Source: Variovorax atrisoli 110B (GTDB lineage Bacteria; Pseudomonadota; Gammaproteobacteria; Burkholderiales; Burkholderiaceae_C). Taken from it: DNA of 64,000 nt. Location: positions 533,399 through 597,398 of the forward strand of contig NZ_KB907452.1 in the NCBI RefSeq assembly GCF_000382045.1, written 5' to 3'. This document shows, in pieces, positions 36,877 to 44,927 of the stretch (position 1 is the first letter of the stretch; each line of letters starts with the position of its first letter). Below the pieces are notes generated by a model. The model was not told the DNA's origin. It was given only the letters and a program-made list of their open reading frames with translations, and did not search any database. The position numbers and the translations under genes were made by a program.

Positions 36877-37780
36877 GCGTTTCTTTTCCAGGATTCGTTG
36901 CGCGACTTGCTCGGCAATCTCTGCGGTGCCCCGAATTATCGGCGTGCTGCTCGTGGCGGCCGCCCTGGGCGCCTGCAGCGCGATCCAGCTGGCCTACAAC
37001 AACCTGCCGACGGTGAGCTACTGGTGGCTCGACGAGTACCTCGACTTCGACGGCACCCAGACCCCGAAGGTGCGCGACGAGCTCTCCCGGCTGCTGGCAT
37101 GGCACCGGCAGAACGAGCTGCCGCGCCTGGCCTCGCTGCTGAAGGATGCACAGGCCATGGCCCCGGGCGAAGTCACGCCGGAGCAGGTCTGCGCGATGGC
37201 AGACCGCATCCGCGAGCGCCTGCTGGCCGTGACCGAGCGTGCCGAGCCCGCCGGCACCGAGCTGGCGCTGAGCCTGACCGAGGCGCAGCTGCAGCAGCTG
37301 GAGCGCAAGTACGCCAAGAACAACGCCCAGTACCGCAAGGACTGGCTGGACCGCACGCCCGAGCAGGTGCAGGAGAAGCGCTACGACCAGTTCCTCGACC
37401 GCACCGAGGATTTCTACGGCCGCCTGAGCGCCGAGCAGCGCGAGCTCCTGAAGCAGCAGGTCGCGCAGTCGGTGTTCGACCCGAAGCTGGCGGACGCCGA
37501 GCGCCGCAAGCGGCAGCAGGAAGCGCTCAGGCTGCTGCGCGGCTTCGTCGCCGCCAGGCCTTCGCCGTCACAGGCCCGCGCGGCGCTGCACGACTACATC
37601 CAGCGCATCGCCGAGCCGCCGCCGGGCCCCTGGCGCGACCAACAGCAGGCCCTTCTGCAGGAAGGCTGCCGCAACACCGCGGCCATGCACAACGGCACCA
37701 GCGCAAGCCAGCGCGCGCAGGCGGTGCGGCGGCTGCAGGCCTACCAGGACGACCTGCGCGAACTGGTGGCGGCGCGCTGA
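36875..37780 (+). CDS. DUF6279-family lipoprotein
   Basis: A 301-residue protein with a lipoprotein signal: hydrophobic IIGVLLVAAALGAC, with the lipid-receiving cysteine near residue 34. The mature part starts SAIQLAYNNLPTVSYWWLDE and is a long charged alpha-helical domain (QQLERKYAKNNAQYRKDW, FYGRLSAEQRELLKQQ), matching the DUF6279 family, whose function is unknown. The ATG at 36875 gives an unusually long charged lead; an in-frame GTG at 36926 would start at a more usual signal peptide (PRIIGVLL). If GTG is right, the overlap with glmU vanishes. Confidence 0.85.
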   Translation: MRFFSRIRCATCSAISAVPRIIGVLLVAAALGACSAIQLAYNNLPTVSYWWLDEYLDFDGTQTPKVRDELSRLLAWHRQNELPRLASLLKDAQAMAPGEVTPEQVCAMADRIRERLLAVTERAEPAGTELALSLTEAQLQQLERKYAKNNAQYRKDWLDRTPEQVQEKRYDQFLDRTEDFYGRLSAEQRELLKQQVAQSVFDPKLADAERRKRQQEALRLLRGFVAARPSPSQARAALHDYIQRIAEPPPGPWRDQQQALLQEGCRNTAAMHNGTSASQRAQAVRRLQAYQDDLRELVAAR

Positions 37781-37814
37781 GCGCGCCGGGGTGCCGCGAT
37801 CGGGAAGTGCCCGC

Positions 37815-38585
37815 TCAGATCAGCGGCGTGGGCCGCATCGGCCGCTCGAAGTAGTCGCCCAGCGCCTCGAGGGCATGCGGCTCCATGATGCGCAGCCAGC
37901 CGGCGTCGATCTTGTAGAGCCCCAGGCGCTGCAGCCGCCGCAGCGTCTTGTTGGTGTGCACCAGCGAAAGCCCCAGCGCGTCGGCGATGTGCTGCTGGTT
38001 GAACGGAAACTCGATCCAGCCGTCGCGCTCCATGCCCACGCGCTGGGCCCGGCGGAAGAGATGCATCAGCAGCATCGCCACCCGCTCGCTGGCGTTGCGC
38101 CGGCCGGTGGAGACGAGGTTGTCGTCGACCATCTTCTCTTCACGCGCGGCCAGCCAGGTGATGTCGTAGCCGAGCTTGGGCTGGGCGTGGAACAGTTCCC
38201 AGAGGCGGTCGCGCGAGAAGGCGCACAGCGTGACGTCGGTCACCGCCGCGACGCCGTGCGTGTGGCCGTCGGCGAACTCGTCCTGAAGGCCCAGGAAGTC
38301 GCCGGGCAGCAGGAAGCTCAGGATCTGCCGCCGGCCGTCGCTCAGCGTCTTGTAGCGGAACGCCCAGCCGGCATAGATGGTGAACAGCTGCGGACTGCGC
38401 CGGTGCTCCTCGATGATCGAGCCGCCCGCCGCCACGCGCCGGGCTCCCACGCGGAAGGACTGGATGGTCTTCAACTCTTCCGGCGAGCAGGGCAGGAACG
38501 CCTCGAGGCGTCGCAACCCGCATCGATCGCAAGGGTTCGCGCCCCCCGGAGGGGCCGCGGCGGCAGGGTAGTCCTCGTATTTCAC
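37815..38585 (-). CDS. Crp/Fnr-family transcriptional regulator
   Basis: A 256-residue regulator. The cyclic-nucleotide-like sensor fold runs from about residue 35 (SFRVGARRVAAGGSIIEEHR, LFTIYAGWAFRYKTLSDGRR, LLPGDFLGLQDEF), then a long dimerisation helix (NASERVAMLLMHLFRRAQRV) and a winged helix-turn-helix (FPFNQQHIADALGLSLVHTN, KTLRRLQRLGLYKID). Near the N-terminus it has CDRCGLR, a CxxC pair in an FNR-like location, but not a full FNR iron-sulfur set. The start is GTG at 38585; a near-consensus -10 box (TATAGT) lies only 5 bases upstream, so the mRNA may be leaderless. It is divergent from the BLUF gene. Confidence 0.88.
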   Translation of the reverse strand: MKYEDYPAAAAPPGGANPCDRCGLRRLEAFLPCSPEELKTIQSFRVGARRVAAGGSIIEEHRRSPQLFTIYAGWAFRYKTLSDGRRQILSFLLPGDFLGLQDEFADGHTHGVAAVTDVTLCAFSRDRLWELFHAQPKLGYDITWLAAREEKMVDDNLVSTGRRNASERVAMLLMHLFRRAQRVGMERDGWIEFPFNQQHIADALGLSLVHTNKTLRRLQRLGLYKIDAGWLRIMEPHALEALGDYFERPMRPTPLI

Positions 38586-38590
38586 GCTTC

Positions 38591-38596
38591 ACTATA
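38591..38596 (-). promoter_or_regulatory. Predicted -10 box of the Crp-type gene, implying a leaderless mRNA
   Basis: On the minus strand TATAGT lies at 38596-38591, with TCAAAA as a weak -35 element 17 bases before it. Transcription would start about 6-7 bases later, at or within one base of the GTG start codon (38585), leaving no room for a Shine-Dalgarno. Confidence 0.4.
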
Positions 38597-38677
38597 GGCG
38601 CCTGGCCTGTGTCTTTTGACATTTCGCGGGCTTGCCCGTGCCGCCTACACTCGACGGCCCCCTTCAACTCCGATCGC

Positions 38678-39085
38678 ATGACCGCAGACGCAACGCCCCT
38701 CCACGAGATTCTCTACTGCAGCATGCTCACCCAGAGCCTGCCTCCGCAGACGGTGGGTCAGATCGTCTCGCGTGCCCGTGCCCAGAATGCACGGCACAAC
38801 ATCACCGGCTTGCTGGTGTTCGACGGCATGCGCTTCTGCCAGCACCTCGAAGGCCCGGCCGATGCCGTGGACGAGCTGATGAAACGGATCAAGGAGGACC
38901 CGCGGCACGTCGACGTCAAGGTGGTCTACGAGGCACCGCTGTCGGTGCGCAGGTACAGCGGCTTCGGCATGGGGCTGGCCGAATGCGAGGGACCCCACCT
39001 GATGGCTGGCGTGCACGCGCTGCAGGGGGAGGCGGCACTGCGCCACTTCCTGGCGCTGGTGCCGAGCTTCGACATCAACGGCTGA
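38678..39085 (+). CDS. BLUF-domain blue-light photoreceptor
   Basis: A 135-residue stand-alone BLUF protein that binds FAD and shifts colour on blue light. The flavin-contacting residues align to AppA: Tyr13 (in EILYCS), Asn37, and Gln55 in FCQHLEG, with spacing identical to Tyr21/Asn45/Gln63. Met98 matches Met106. The usual tryptophan (AppA Trp104) is Phe96 here (YSGFGMGL). It has no output domain, so it must signal through a partner protein. The divergent Crp-type regulator is an obvious candidate by position only. The ATG at 38678 gives the normal start. Confidence 0.9.
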   Translation: MTADATPLHEILYCSMLTQSLPPQTVGQIVSRARAQNARHNITGLLVFDGMRFCQHLEGPADAVDELMKRIKEDPRHVDVKVVYEAPLSVRRYSGFGMGLAECEGPHLMAGVHALQGEAALRHFLALVPSFDING

Positions 39086-39156
39086 AACGGCGGGGAAACG
39101 GCCCGGGAATCGCCCGAGGTAGCCCCCAAAGCGCCCCAAACAGCTCCCGAAAAAAG

Positions 39157-39186
39157 GAAAAGGCGGCCGAAGCCGCCTTTTTCAGC
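39157..39186. terminator. Rho-independent terminator after the BLUF gene, usable in both directions
   Basis: AAGGCGGC (39160-39167), loop CGAA, GCCGCCTT (39172-39179), followed by TTT and preceded by a run of A. This is a classic intrinsic hairpin with T-tract on the plus strand and an A/T-tract on the minus strand, placed between the convergent BLUF and DUF2917 genes. Confidence 0.88.
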
Positions 39187-39206
39187 ACCTGGAGGACTGG
39201 GAACGA

Positions 39207-39524
39207 TCAGGCGTTGTCCCAGCTGTAGGTGGCTCCGTAGCCATCCCACGCCTCCATCACGATGCGCTGGCCCGCAGCCACCATCAGCGATTCGCCGGGT
39301 GCGAGCACCAGGTCTTCGCTGGGATTGGCGAGCGTCGCGTCGGGCGTGATCCACACGCGGCCCTGCTTCACGCGCAGGATGCTGGCCGCCCGCGCCTTCA
39401 GGCTCATCGCCTCGCCGGGAGCGATCTGCCATGCACCGCGGCGGACTGCCGGCGGGACGGTGGCGGCGCGGGCCGGGACGGAGAGGGGCGAGAGCGATTC
39501 GGTGGTGCAGACGGCGGTGGACAT
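39207..39524 (-). CDS. DUF2917-family protein
   Basis: A 105-residue cupin-like protein (GAWQIAPGEAMSLKARAASI, VKQGRVWITPDATLANPSED, LVLAPGESLMVAAGQRIVME). It matches the small DUF2917 family; function is unknown. The start at 39524 has AAGGAG in the ideal place; an upstream extension of 16 residues is possible but less supported. It is divergent from a LysR gene. A second DUF2917 protein (53220) sits similarly beside a MocR-type regulator. Confidence 0.8.
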   Translation of the reverse strand: MSTAVCTTESLSPLSVPARAATVPPAVRRGAWQIAPGEAMSLKARAASILRVKQGRVWITPDATLANPSEDLVLAPGESLMVAAGQRIVMEAWDGYGATYSWDNA

Positions 39525-39640
39525 GGTGTAACTCCTTGGGGCTTTGCCGACGCGCTTGACAGAAAGAGGCAATGGCGCAGTTCGGGAATGAATGATCGTT
39601 TCTCCCGCGTTGGCGGTCCAATGAAAACGAGTTAGCCTAC

Positions 39641-39659
39641 TGATGCTGGTTTCGCATCA
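39641..39659. promoter_or_regulatory. Inverted repeat upstream of the LysR gene
   Basis: TGATGC (39641-39646), 7 bases, GCATCA (39654-39659) is a perfect dyad about 35 bases upstream of the LysR start, in the shared promoter region with the DUF2917 gene. It is a candidate operator. Confidence 0.5.
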
Positions 39660-39694
39660 ATTGACTGGCCGCGACCCGCCCTCGATTCACACCC

Positions 39695-40678
39695 ATGCAA
39701 CATTCCCAGACCCATCTGCGCTCCCGCCCGATCTCCGCCGGGCACCTGCGAGCCTTCGAGGCGGTGGCCCGCCACCTGAACTTCCGCGCCGCCGCCGAGG
39801 AGATGGCGCTGACCCAGTCGGCGGTGAGCCGCCAGATCCAGTCGCTGGAAGAGGAAGTGGGCGTGGCCCTGTTCCTGCGCCATACCCGCGCGGTGGAGCT
39901 CACCAGCGCCGGCGCCCTGCTGCTGCTGGCGGTACAGCAGTCGCTGCCGCGCATCGACACGGCCGTGCGCCAGATCCGCCAGAGCGCGGGACGGCAGAGC
40001 GTGTCGCTGACCACTTTCGCCTCGTTCGCCTCGATGTGGCTGATCCCGCGGCTGGAGGCCTTCCAGCGCGACAACCCCGAGATCGACATCCGCATCGACG
40101 CCAGCGACGTGGCGGTCGACCTCGACGTGGCCGACGTGGACATCGCCCTGCGCTACGGCCCGCGCGACGCCATGCCGCCGAGCGCGGTGCGCCTGTTCGG
40201 CGAGACGCTCACGCCGGTGGCCAGCCCCTGGCTGCTCAAGAGCAGCCCGCCCATCAGGACGCCGGAAGACATGACCCGGTTCACCCTGATCGAGGCCGGC
40301 GACGCCCACCGCACCCACCTCGAGTGGCTGACCTGGCGCCGCTGGTTCGAGGTGAACGGGCTGGAGCGCGCCCAGCCCAAGCGCTGGCTCTATTTCAACT
40401 ACGCCTACCAGATGGTGCAGGCCGCCCTCACCGGCCAGGGCGTGACCCTGGCGCGCAGCTCGCTGATCGCCGAGAGCCTGGCCAACGGCGACTTGGTCGA
40501 GGTGCTGCCGCAGCACCGCATGGATTCGCCGATGTCCTACTGGCTGATCGCCGGCCCGCGCAGCATGCAGCGCCCGGAGATCAAGGCCTTCTGCGACTGG
40601 CTCCAGCTGCAGGCCGTGACCACGCGCGAGACCATCGGCGAGGTGCCCGACCCGGACACCGTCGACAACATCGACTGA
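39695..40678 (+). CDS. LysR-family transcriptional regulator, GcvA-like
   Basis: A 327-residue regulator. The helix-turn-helix covers residues 17-75 (HLRAFEAVARHLNFRAAAEE, TQSAVSRQIQSLEEEVG) and the effector domain reads in the GcvA style (FASFASMWLIPRLEAFQRDN, DVADVDIALRYGPRDAMPPS). It is divergent from the DUF2917 gene at 39524, so that gene is the probable target. Its C-terminal tail (VPDPDTVDNID) is acidic and unlike the core. Its 3' end faces the 5-formyltetrahydrofolate cyclo-ligase gene with a dispersed repeat between. Confidence 0.9.
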   Translation: MQHSQTHLRSRPISAGHLRAFEAVARHLNFRAAAEEMALTQSAVSRQIQSLEEEVGVALFLRHTRAVELTSAGALLLLAVQQSLPRIDTAVRQIRQSAGRQSVSLTTFASFASMWLIPRLEAFQRDNPEIDIRIDASDVAVDLDVADVDIALRYGPRDAMPPSAVRLFGETLTPVASPWLLKSSPPIRTPEDMTRFTLIEAGDAHRTHLEWLTWRRWFEVNGLERAQPKRWLYFNYAYQMVQAALTGQGVTLARSSLIAESLANGDLVEVLPQHRMDSPMSYWLIAGPRSMQRPEIKAFCDWLQLQAVTTRETIGEVPDPDTVDNID

Positions 40679-40715
40679 GCCTCAAAAGGAAGAACAGCCT
40701 GGCAGCTTCTTCCAG

Positions 40716-40848
40716 GAACACCGCGGAACCGGCTCCGCCGGGCCGCAGGTGTTGCCCCCGGAAGGGGGTTGGCGAAGCGACACGAAGTGCGCGAAGACTG
40801 GGGGAGAGCCCAGTGCGCGACACGAAGTGCGCGCAGCCTGGGGGAGAG
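40716..40848. repeat. Dispersed GC-rich repeat, copy 3, plus a partial extra segment
   Basis: A full copy of the element seen at 35246-35438 runs 40716-40808, with its hairpin reading CCCCC-GGAA-GGGGG. A partial second copy (GCGACACGAAGTGCGCG to GGGGGAGAG) follows at 40817-40848 and ends exactly at the stop codon of the minus-strand cyclo-ligase gene. It again lies between two convergent genes. Confidence 0.8.
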
Positions 40849-41466
40849 TCAAGCCACGGGCCAGACCACGCCGTTGTCGTTGAGGATGGCGTCCAGCGGC
40901 AGGTCGTGCGCCTCGGGCTCGAAGTCCTCGATGAAGCCGTTGGTGAAGCCCAGCCCCACCGTGAAGGGCCGCGGTTCGAGCGCGGCCAGCGTGCGGTCGT
41001 AGAAGCCCCCGCCGTAGCCCAGCCGGTAGCCGCCCGCGCTGTAACCCACGCAGGGCACGAACAGCAGCGTGGGCACGATCAGCTCGGTGTCCTTGGGCTT
41101 GGGGATGCCGTAGGCGTCCTCCTCCATCTGGCAGCCCGGGTACCAGGCATGGAAGGTCAGGGTCTTGTGAACTTTGTCGATCACCGGCAGTCCGATGCGG
41201 CGGCGCTGCGGCTCCTCCATGAGCTCGCCGTCTTCCTTCCAGCGGTGCAGTGCGGGCAGCGGATCGAACTCGCCCTTGATCGGCCAGTAGGCGCCGATCA
41301 CTGTGTCGGGCCGGCCCACGAGCCAGATCCGCATCACGCGCTGCAAAAGGTCGGCGCGTGTCAGCCGGTCGGGCATCGCCAGACGTTGCTCGATGAGGGC
41401 TTTCCTCAACTGTTCCTTAAGAAAACTCGCCGTTGCCGAGGTGTCGGCACCCTTTGACTTGTCCAT
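40849..41466 (-). CDS. 5-formyltetrahydrofolate cyclo-ligase
   Basis: A 205-residue enzyme of one-carbon metabolism that converts 5-formyl-THF to 5,10-methenyl-THF with ATP. The N-terminal lysine/arginine helix (KEQLRKALIEQRLAM), IGAYWPIKGEFDPLPAL, and the C-terminal GYRLGYGGGFYDRTLA phosphate-binding motif are all present. A 5' insertion with acidic residues (CQMEEDAYGIPKPKDTE) is typical. The start at 41466 is 9 bases from the ATG of the divergent lytic transglycosylase, so their promoters must overlap each other's 5' ends. Confidence 0.92.
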   Translation of the reverse strand: MDKSKGADTSATASFLKEQLRKALIEQRLAMPDRLTRADLLQRVMRIWLVGRPDTVIGAYWPIKGEFDPLPALHRWKEDGELMEEPQRRRIGLPVIDKVHKTLTFHAWYPGCQMEEDAYGIPKPKDTELIVPTLLFVPCVGYSAGGYRLGYGGGFYDRTLAALEPRPFTVGLGFTNGFIEDFEPEAHDLPLDAILNDNGVVWPVA

Positions 41467-41475
41467 AATCCCCCG

Positions 41476-43506
41476 ATGCAGTTCCCAAGCATTTTGGCAT
41501 CCAAGCGCAGCCATCCGCGCAATGCGGTCCCCGCGCTGGTTTTTTCCGCGGTCATCGCCTTCGCCGCAATGCTCTCGCAGCAGCCCGCCGCGGCCCAGAG
41601 CAACACCAACGACGACGTCCTGATCCAGATGAAGCAGGCCTTCCAGCGCGGCGACAAGGCCCGGCTGACGGCCCTGCTGCCCCAGGCCCGCGGCCATGCG
41701 CTCGAACCCTGGGCGGCCTACTGGGAACTCAAGGCAAGGCTGCAGGAAGCCGCGCCCAACGAAGTGCAGGACTTCTACGCCCGCTACCCCGGCACCTACC
41801 AGGAAGACCGCCTGCGCAACGACTGGCTGCTGCTGACCGGCCAGCGCCGCGACTGGGACAACTTCTCCGCCTCGCTCGACGGCTTCCGCATGGGCGACGA
41901 CCCGCAGGTGCGCTGCTACGCGATCCTGGTCGACACGCTGCGAACCGGCACCGCCACGCAGGCGCAGGCCGACGAGGTGCGCCGCAACTGGTTCGGCCAG
42001 AAGGACCTCGACGATGGCTGCCTCACCGCCGCCGACCGCATGGTCGCCGCCCGCCTGCTGTCGACCAACGACGTCTGGAAGAAGGCGCGCCTGGCCATGG
42101 AGGCCAACCGGCCGCAGGCCGCGCGCGCTGCCGTCACCATCGCCGCGCCCGACGCGCTGCCGCTTTTCGAGGAACTCAACGCGAGCTCGGCCAAGTTCCT
42201 GACCGGCCGTGCCTTCGTGGCCGCCAAGTCGCGCAAGGAGCTGGTGGTGCTCGCGCTCATCAAGGTCGCCATCGCCGACCCCGAGCAGGCGGCATCCCAG
42301 CTCGACAGCAAGTGGGGCCCGATGCTCTCGGCCGAGGAGCGCAACTGGCTCTGGGGCACCATCGGCCGCGCCGCCGCCATCAAGCTGTGGCCGCAGGCCG
42401 GCAGCTATTTCGCCAACGTCACCAAGAACAGCGACCTGTCCGACGACATGCTCGCCTGGCGCGTGCGCGCCGCCCTGCGCGCCGGCCAGTGGAAGGAAGT
42501 GGTGCCCGCCATCAACGCGATGAGCGAAACCACCCAGCTCGACCCGACCTGGGTCTACTGGAAGGCCCGCGCACTGGCCAGCGCAGGCGGCGACGAGCGC
42601 CGCGCCCAGGCCCGCGAGCTCTACCAGAGCATCGCCGGCTCGCGCGGCTTCTACGAGATGCTGGCGCTGGAAGAAATGGGCCAGCGCACCGTGGTGCCCA
42701 CGCGCCCCGCTCCGCTCACGCCCGAGGAGAAAGCCGCCGCGCGCAGCAACCCGTCGCTGGCGCGCGGCCTCTACGCCATCGCCATCGGGCTGCGCCCCGA
42801 GGGCACGCGCGAGTGGAACTACGCCACCAACCTGCACGACAAGGGCGGCATGGACGACCGCGCGCTGCTCGCCGCGGCCGACTTCGCCTGCCAGCGCGAG
42901 GTGTGGGACCGCTGCATCAACACCAGCGAGCGCACCAAGGGCGTGGTCGACGTGGAGCAGCGTTTCCCGATGCCCTTCCACGACACGGTGCTGCGCAAGA
43001 GCCAGGACATCGGCCTCGACCCGGCCTACGTCTATGGCCTGATCCGCCAGGAAAGCCGCTTCATCATGGACGCGCGCTCCGGCGTCGGCGCCTCGGGCCT
43101 GATGCAGGTCATGCCCGCCACCGCGCGCTGGACGGCCCGCAAGATCGGCCTGGCCGACTTCTCGCCCAGCCAGATCAACGACCGCGAGACCAACATCACC
43201 ATCGGCACCAACTACCTGAAGCTCGCGCTCGACGACTTCGACGGCTCTATGGCGCTGGCCGCCGCCGCCTACAACGCCGGCCCGGGCCGACCGCGCAGCT
43301 GGCGCAACGGCCCAGTGCTCGACGCGGCCATCTGGGCCGAGAACGTGCCCTTCAACGAGACGCGCGACTACGTGAAGAAGGTGCTGGCAAACACCACCAA
43401 CTACGCCGCCATCATCAGCGGCCGGCCGCAGTCGCTGAAGGAGCGCCTGGGCCGCGTCGGCCCGCGCGATGCCTCCGAGCCCGAGCCGAACAAGGATCTT
43501 CCCTGA
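41476..43506 (+). CDS. slt: Soluble lytic murein transglycosylase
   Basis: A 676-residue exported enzyme that cleaves peptidoglycan to 1,6-anhydro products. A signal peptide occupies about residues 1-40 (VFSAVIAFAAMLSQQPAAAQ). A long alpha-superhelical ring follows, then the goose-lysozyme-like catalytic domain from about residue 510: YGLIRQESRF with the catalytic glutamate, SGLMQVMPATARWTARK, AAAAYNAGPGRPRSWR. It ends with a proline/acid-rich tail. The 5' end is almost shared with the divergent cyclo-ligase gene. Confidence 0.93.
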   Translation: MQFPSILASKRSHPRNAVPALVFSAVIAFAAMLSQQPAAAQSNTNDDVLIQMKQAFQRGDKARLTALLPQARGHALEPWAAYWELKARLQEAAPNEVQDFYARYPGTYQEDRLRNDWLLLTGQRRDWDNFSASLDGFRMGDDPQVRCYAILVDTLRTGTATQAQADEVRRNWFGQKDLDDGCLTAADRMVAARLLSTNDVWKKARLAMEANRPQAARAAVTIAAPDALPLFEELNASSAKFLTGRAFVAAKSRKELVVLALIKVAIADPEQAASQLDSKWGPMLSAEERNWLWGTIGRAAAIKLWPQAGSYFANVTKNSDLSDDMLAWRVRAALRAGQWKEVVPAINAMSETTQLDPTWVYWKARALASAGGDERRAQARELYQSIAGSRGFYEMLALEEMGQRTVVPTRPAPLTPEEKAAARSNPSLARGLYAIAIGLRPEGTREWNYATNLHDKGGMDDRALLAAADFACQREVWDRCINTSERTKGVVDVEQRFPMPFHDTVLRKSQDIGLDPAYVYGLIRQESRFIMDARSGVGASGLMQVMPATARWTARKIGLADFSPSQINDRETNITIGTNYLKLALDDFDGSMALAAAAYNAGPGRPRSWRNGPVLDAAIWAENVPFNETRDYVKKVLANTTNYAAIISGRPQSLKERLGRVGPRDASEPEPNKDLP

Positions 43507-43521
43507 AGGCCGCCGCCTGAG

Positions 43522-44079
43522 ATGAGCTGGCGCGACGAGGTCCTCGACACGCTGGCGTCCGAGTTCTCGGACGTGGGCGACGTCGCGCAGCTCACGCGCA
43601 TCGTTTTGCGGCTCACGCTGGCGGGCGTGCTGGGCTTCGTGCTCGGCTTCGAGCGCGAGCAGCAGGGCAAGGCGGCCGGCGTGCGCACCCACATGCTGGT
43701 GGCCATCGGCTCGGCGATGTTCGTGCTGATTCCCCAGCAGACCGGCATCGTGCCGGCGGACATGAGCCGCGTCATACAGGGGCTGGTGGCGGGCGTGGGC
43801 TTCCTGTGCGCCGGCACCATCCTCAAGCAGGGCAAGGACGAGAGCCACGTGCAGGGCCTGACGACCGCCGCGGGCCTGTGGATGACCGCCGCCATCGGCA
43901 TGGCCTGCGGGCTCGGCCGCGAGGTGACGGCGGTGACGAGCGCGCTGCTCGCGCTCGCCGTTCTCGCGCTGGTGCCGCGTCTCGTGGGCCTGATCGAGCG
44001 GGCGCCCGGGCAGCCGAAGGCCGATGGCGACGCCGCCCGCGCCGGCGGGCAGGACTCGGGCGACAAGCCCCGGCACTGA
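43522..44079 (+). CDS. MgtC/SapB-family membrane protein
   Basis: A 185-residue inner-membrane protein with four or five hydrophobic segments and the MgtC core (LAGVLGFVLGFEREQQGKAA, GVRTHMLVAIGSAMFVL, QGLVAGVGFLCAGTILK, TTAAGLWMTAAIGMACGLG). MgtC proteins are linked to magnesium limitation and to inhibition of F-type ATPase in pathogens; environmental members are uncharacterised. The C-terminal tail is hydrophilic and lacks the long soluble domain of Salmonella MgtC. It starts 15 bases after slt, so is probably cotranscribed. Confidence 0.88.
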   Translation: MSWRDEVLDTLASEFSDVGDVAQLTRIVLRLTLAGVLGFVLGFEREQQGKAAGVRTHMLVAIGSAMFVLIPQQTGIVPADMSRVIQGLVAGVGFLCAGTILKQGKDESHVQGLTTAAGLWMTAAIGMACGLGREVTAVTSALLALAVLALVPRLVGLIERAPGQPKADGDAARAGGQDSGDKPRH

Positions 44080-44201
44080 ACGCCGGGCCGCCTGCGAAGC
44101 GGCATCAATTCGCGCCGCGTTCGGCATCAATCGCCGCGTGGCGCACGGCTAGCATCGAAGACCCTATTCAGCATCACCGCAACGGACCGGAGAACCCTCT
44201 C

Positions 44202-44891
44202 ATGCGCAAGCTCTATGTCGGCAACAAGAACTACTCGTCATGGTCGATGCGGCCCTGGATCCTGATGAAGCAGGCCGGCATCGAGTTCGAGGAAGTCGCG
44301 GTGCGCTTCGATTCCTTCGAGGCCGACTCGCAGTTCAAGAACATCATCGGCGCGCTGAACCCCGCGGCCAAGGTGCCGGTGCTGGTGGAAGACGACGGCC
44401 TCGTCATCTGGGACACGCTCGCCATCGCCGAATACCTGGCCGAGAGCTTCCCCGACAAGCATCTCTGGCCCCAGGCCAGGGCCGACCGCGCCCGCGCGCG
44501 CAGCGTCTGCGCCGAGATGCACGCCGGCTTCGGCGGCCTGCGCAACCACTGCGGCATGAACCTCGAGGCCTCGCTGCCCGAAGTGGGCGCACGGCTGCTG
44601 AAGGAGGTGCCCGAAGTCGCCAGCGACCTCGCGCGCATCGTGCAGATGTGGAGCGGCCTGCTCGAGACCCATGGCGGCCCGATGCTCTTCGGCCGCGAGT
44701 TCGGCATCGCCGACGCCTACTTCGCGCCCGTGGGCACGCGCATCAAGACCTACGGCCTGCCGGTGCCGGCGCAGATCACCGCCTACATCGAGCGCGTGCA
44801 GGCGCTGCCGGGGGTGAAGGCCTGGATCGACGCGGGGCTGGCCGAAAAGGACTTCCTGCAGTTCGAGGAGCCCTACCGCACGGGGCGATAG
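44202..44891 (+). CDS. Glutathione S-transferase family protein
   Basis: A 229-residue protein with an N-terminal thioredoxin-like GSH-binding domain (KLYVGNKNYSSWSMRPWILM, with the serine region that usually activates glutathione; NPAAKVPVLVEDDGLVIWDT) and a C-terminal helical domain (GREFGIADAYFAPVGTRI). Bacterial GSTs of this type conjugate or reduce electrophiles. The substrate is unknown. The start at 44202 has a modest AGAACC-type upstream region. It is convergent with ompW. Confidence 0.9.
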   Translation: MRKLYVGNKNYSSWSMRPWILMKQAGIEFEEVAVRFDSFEADSQFKNIIGALNPAAKVPVLVEDDGLVIWDTLAIAEYLAESFPDKHLWPQARADRARARSVCAEMHAGFGGLRNHCGMNLEASLPEVGARLLKEVPEVASDLARIVQMWSGLLETHGGPMLFGREFGIADAYFAPVGTRIKTYGLPVPAQITAYIERVQALPGVKAWIDAGLAEKDFLQFEEPYRTGR

Positions 44892-44927
44892 GGCTTCAAA
44901 CGCTGCAAGGGCGAGCCCGAGCCCGGT

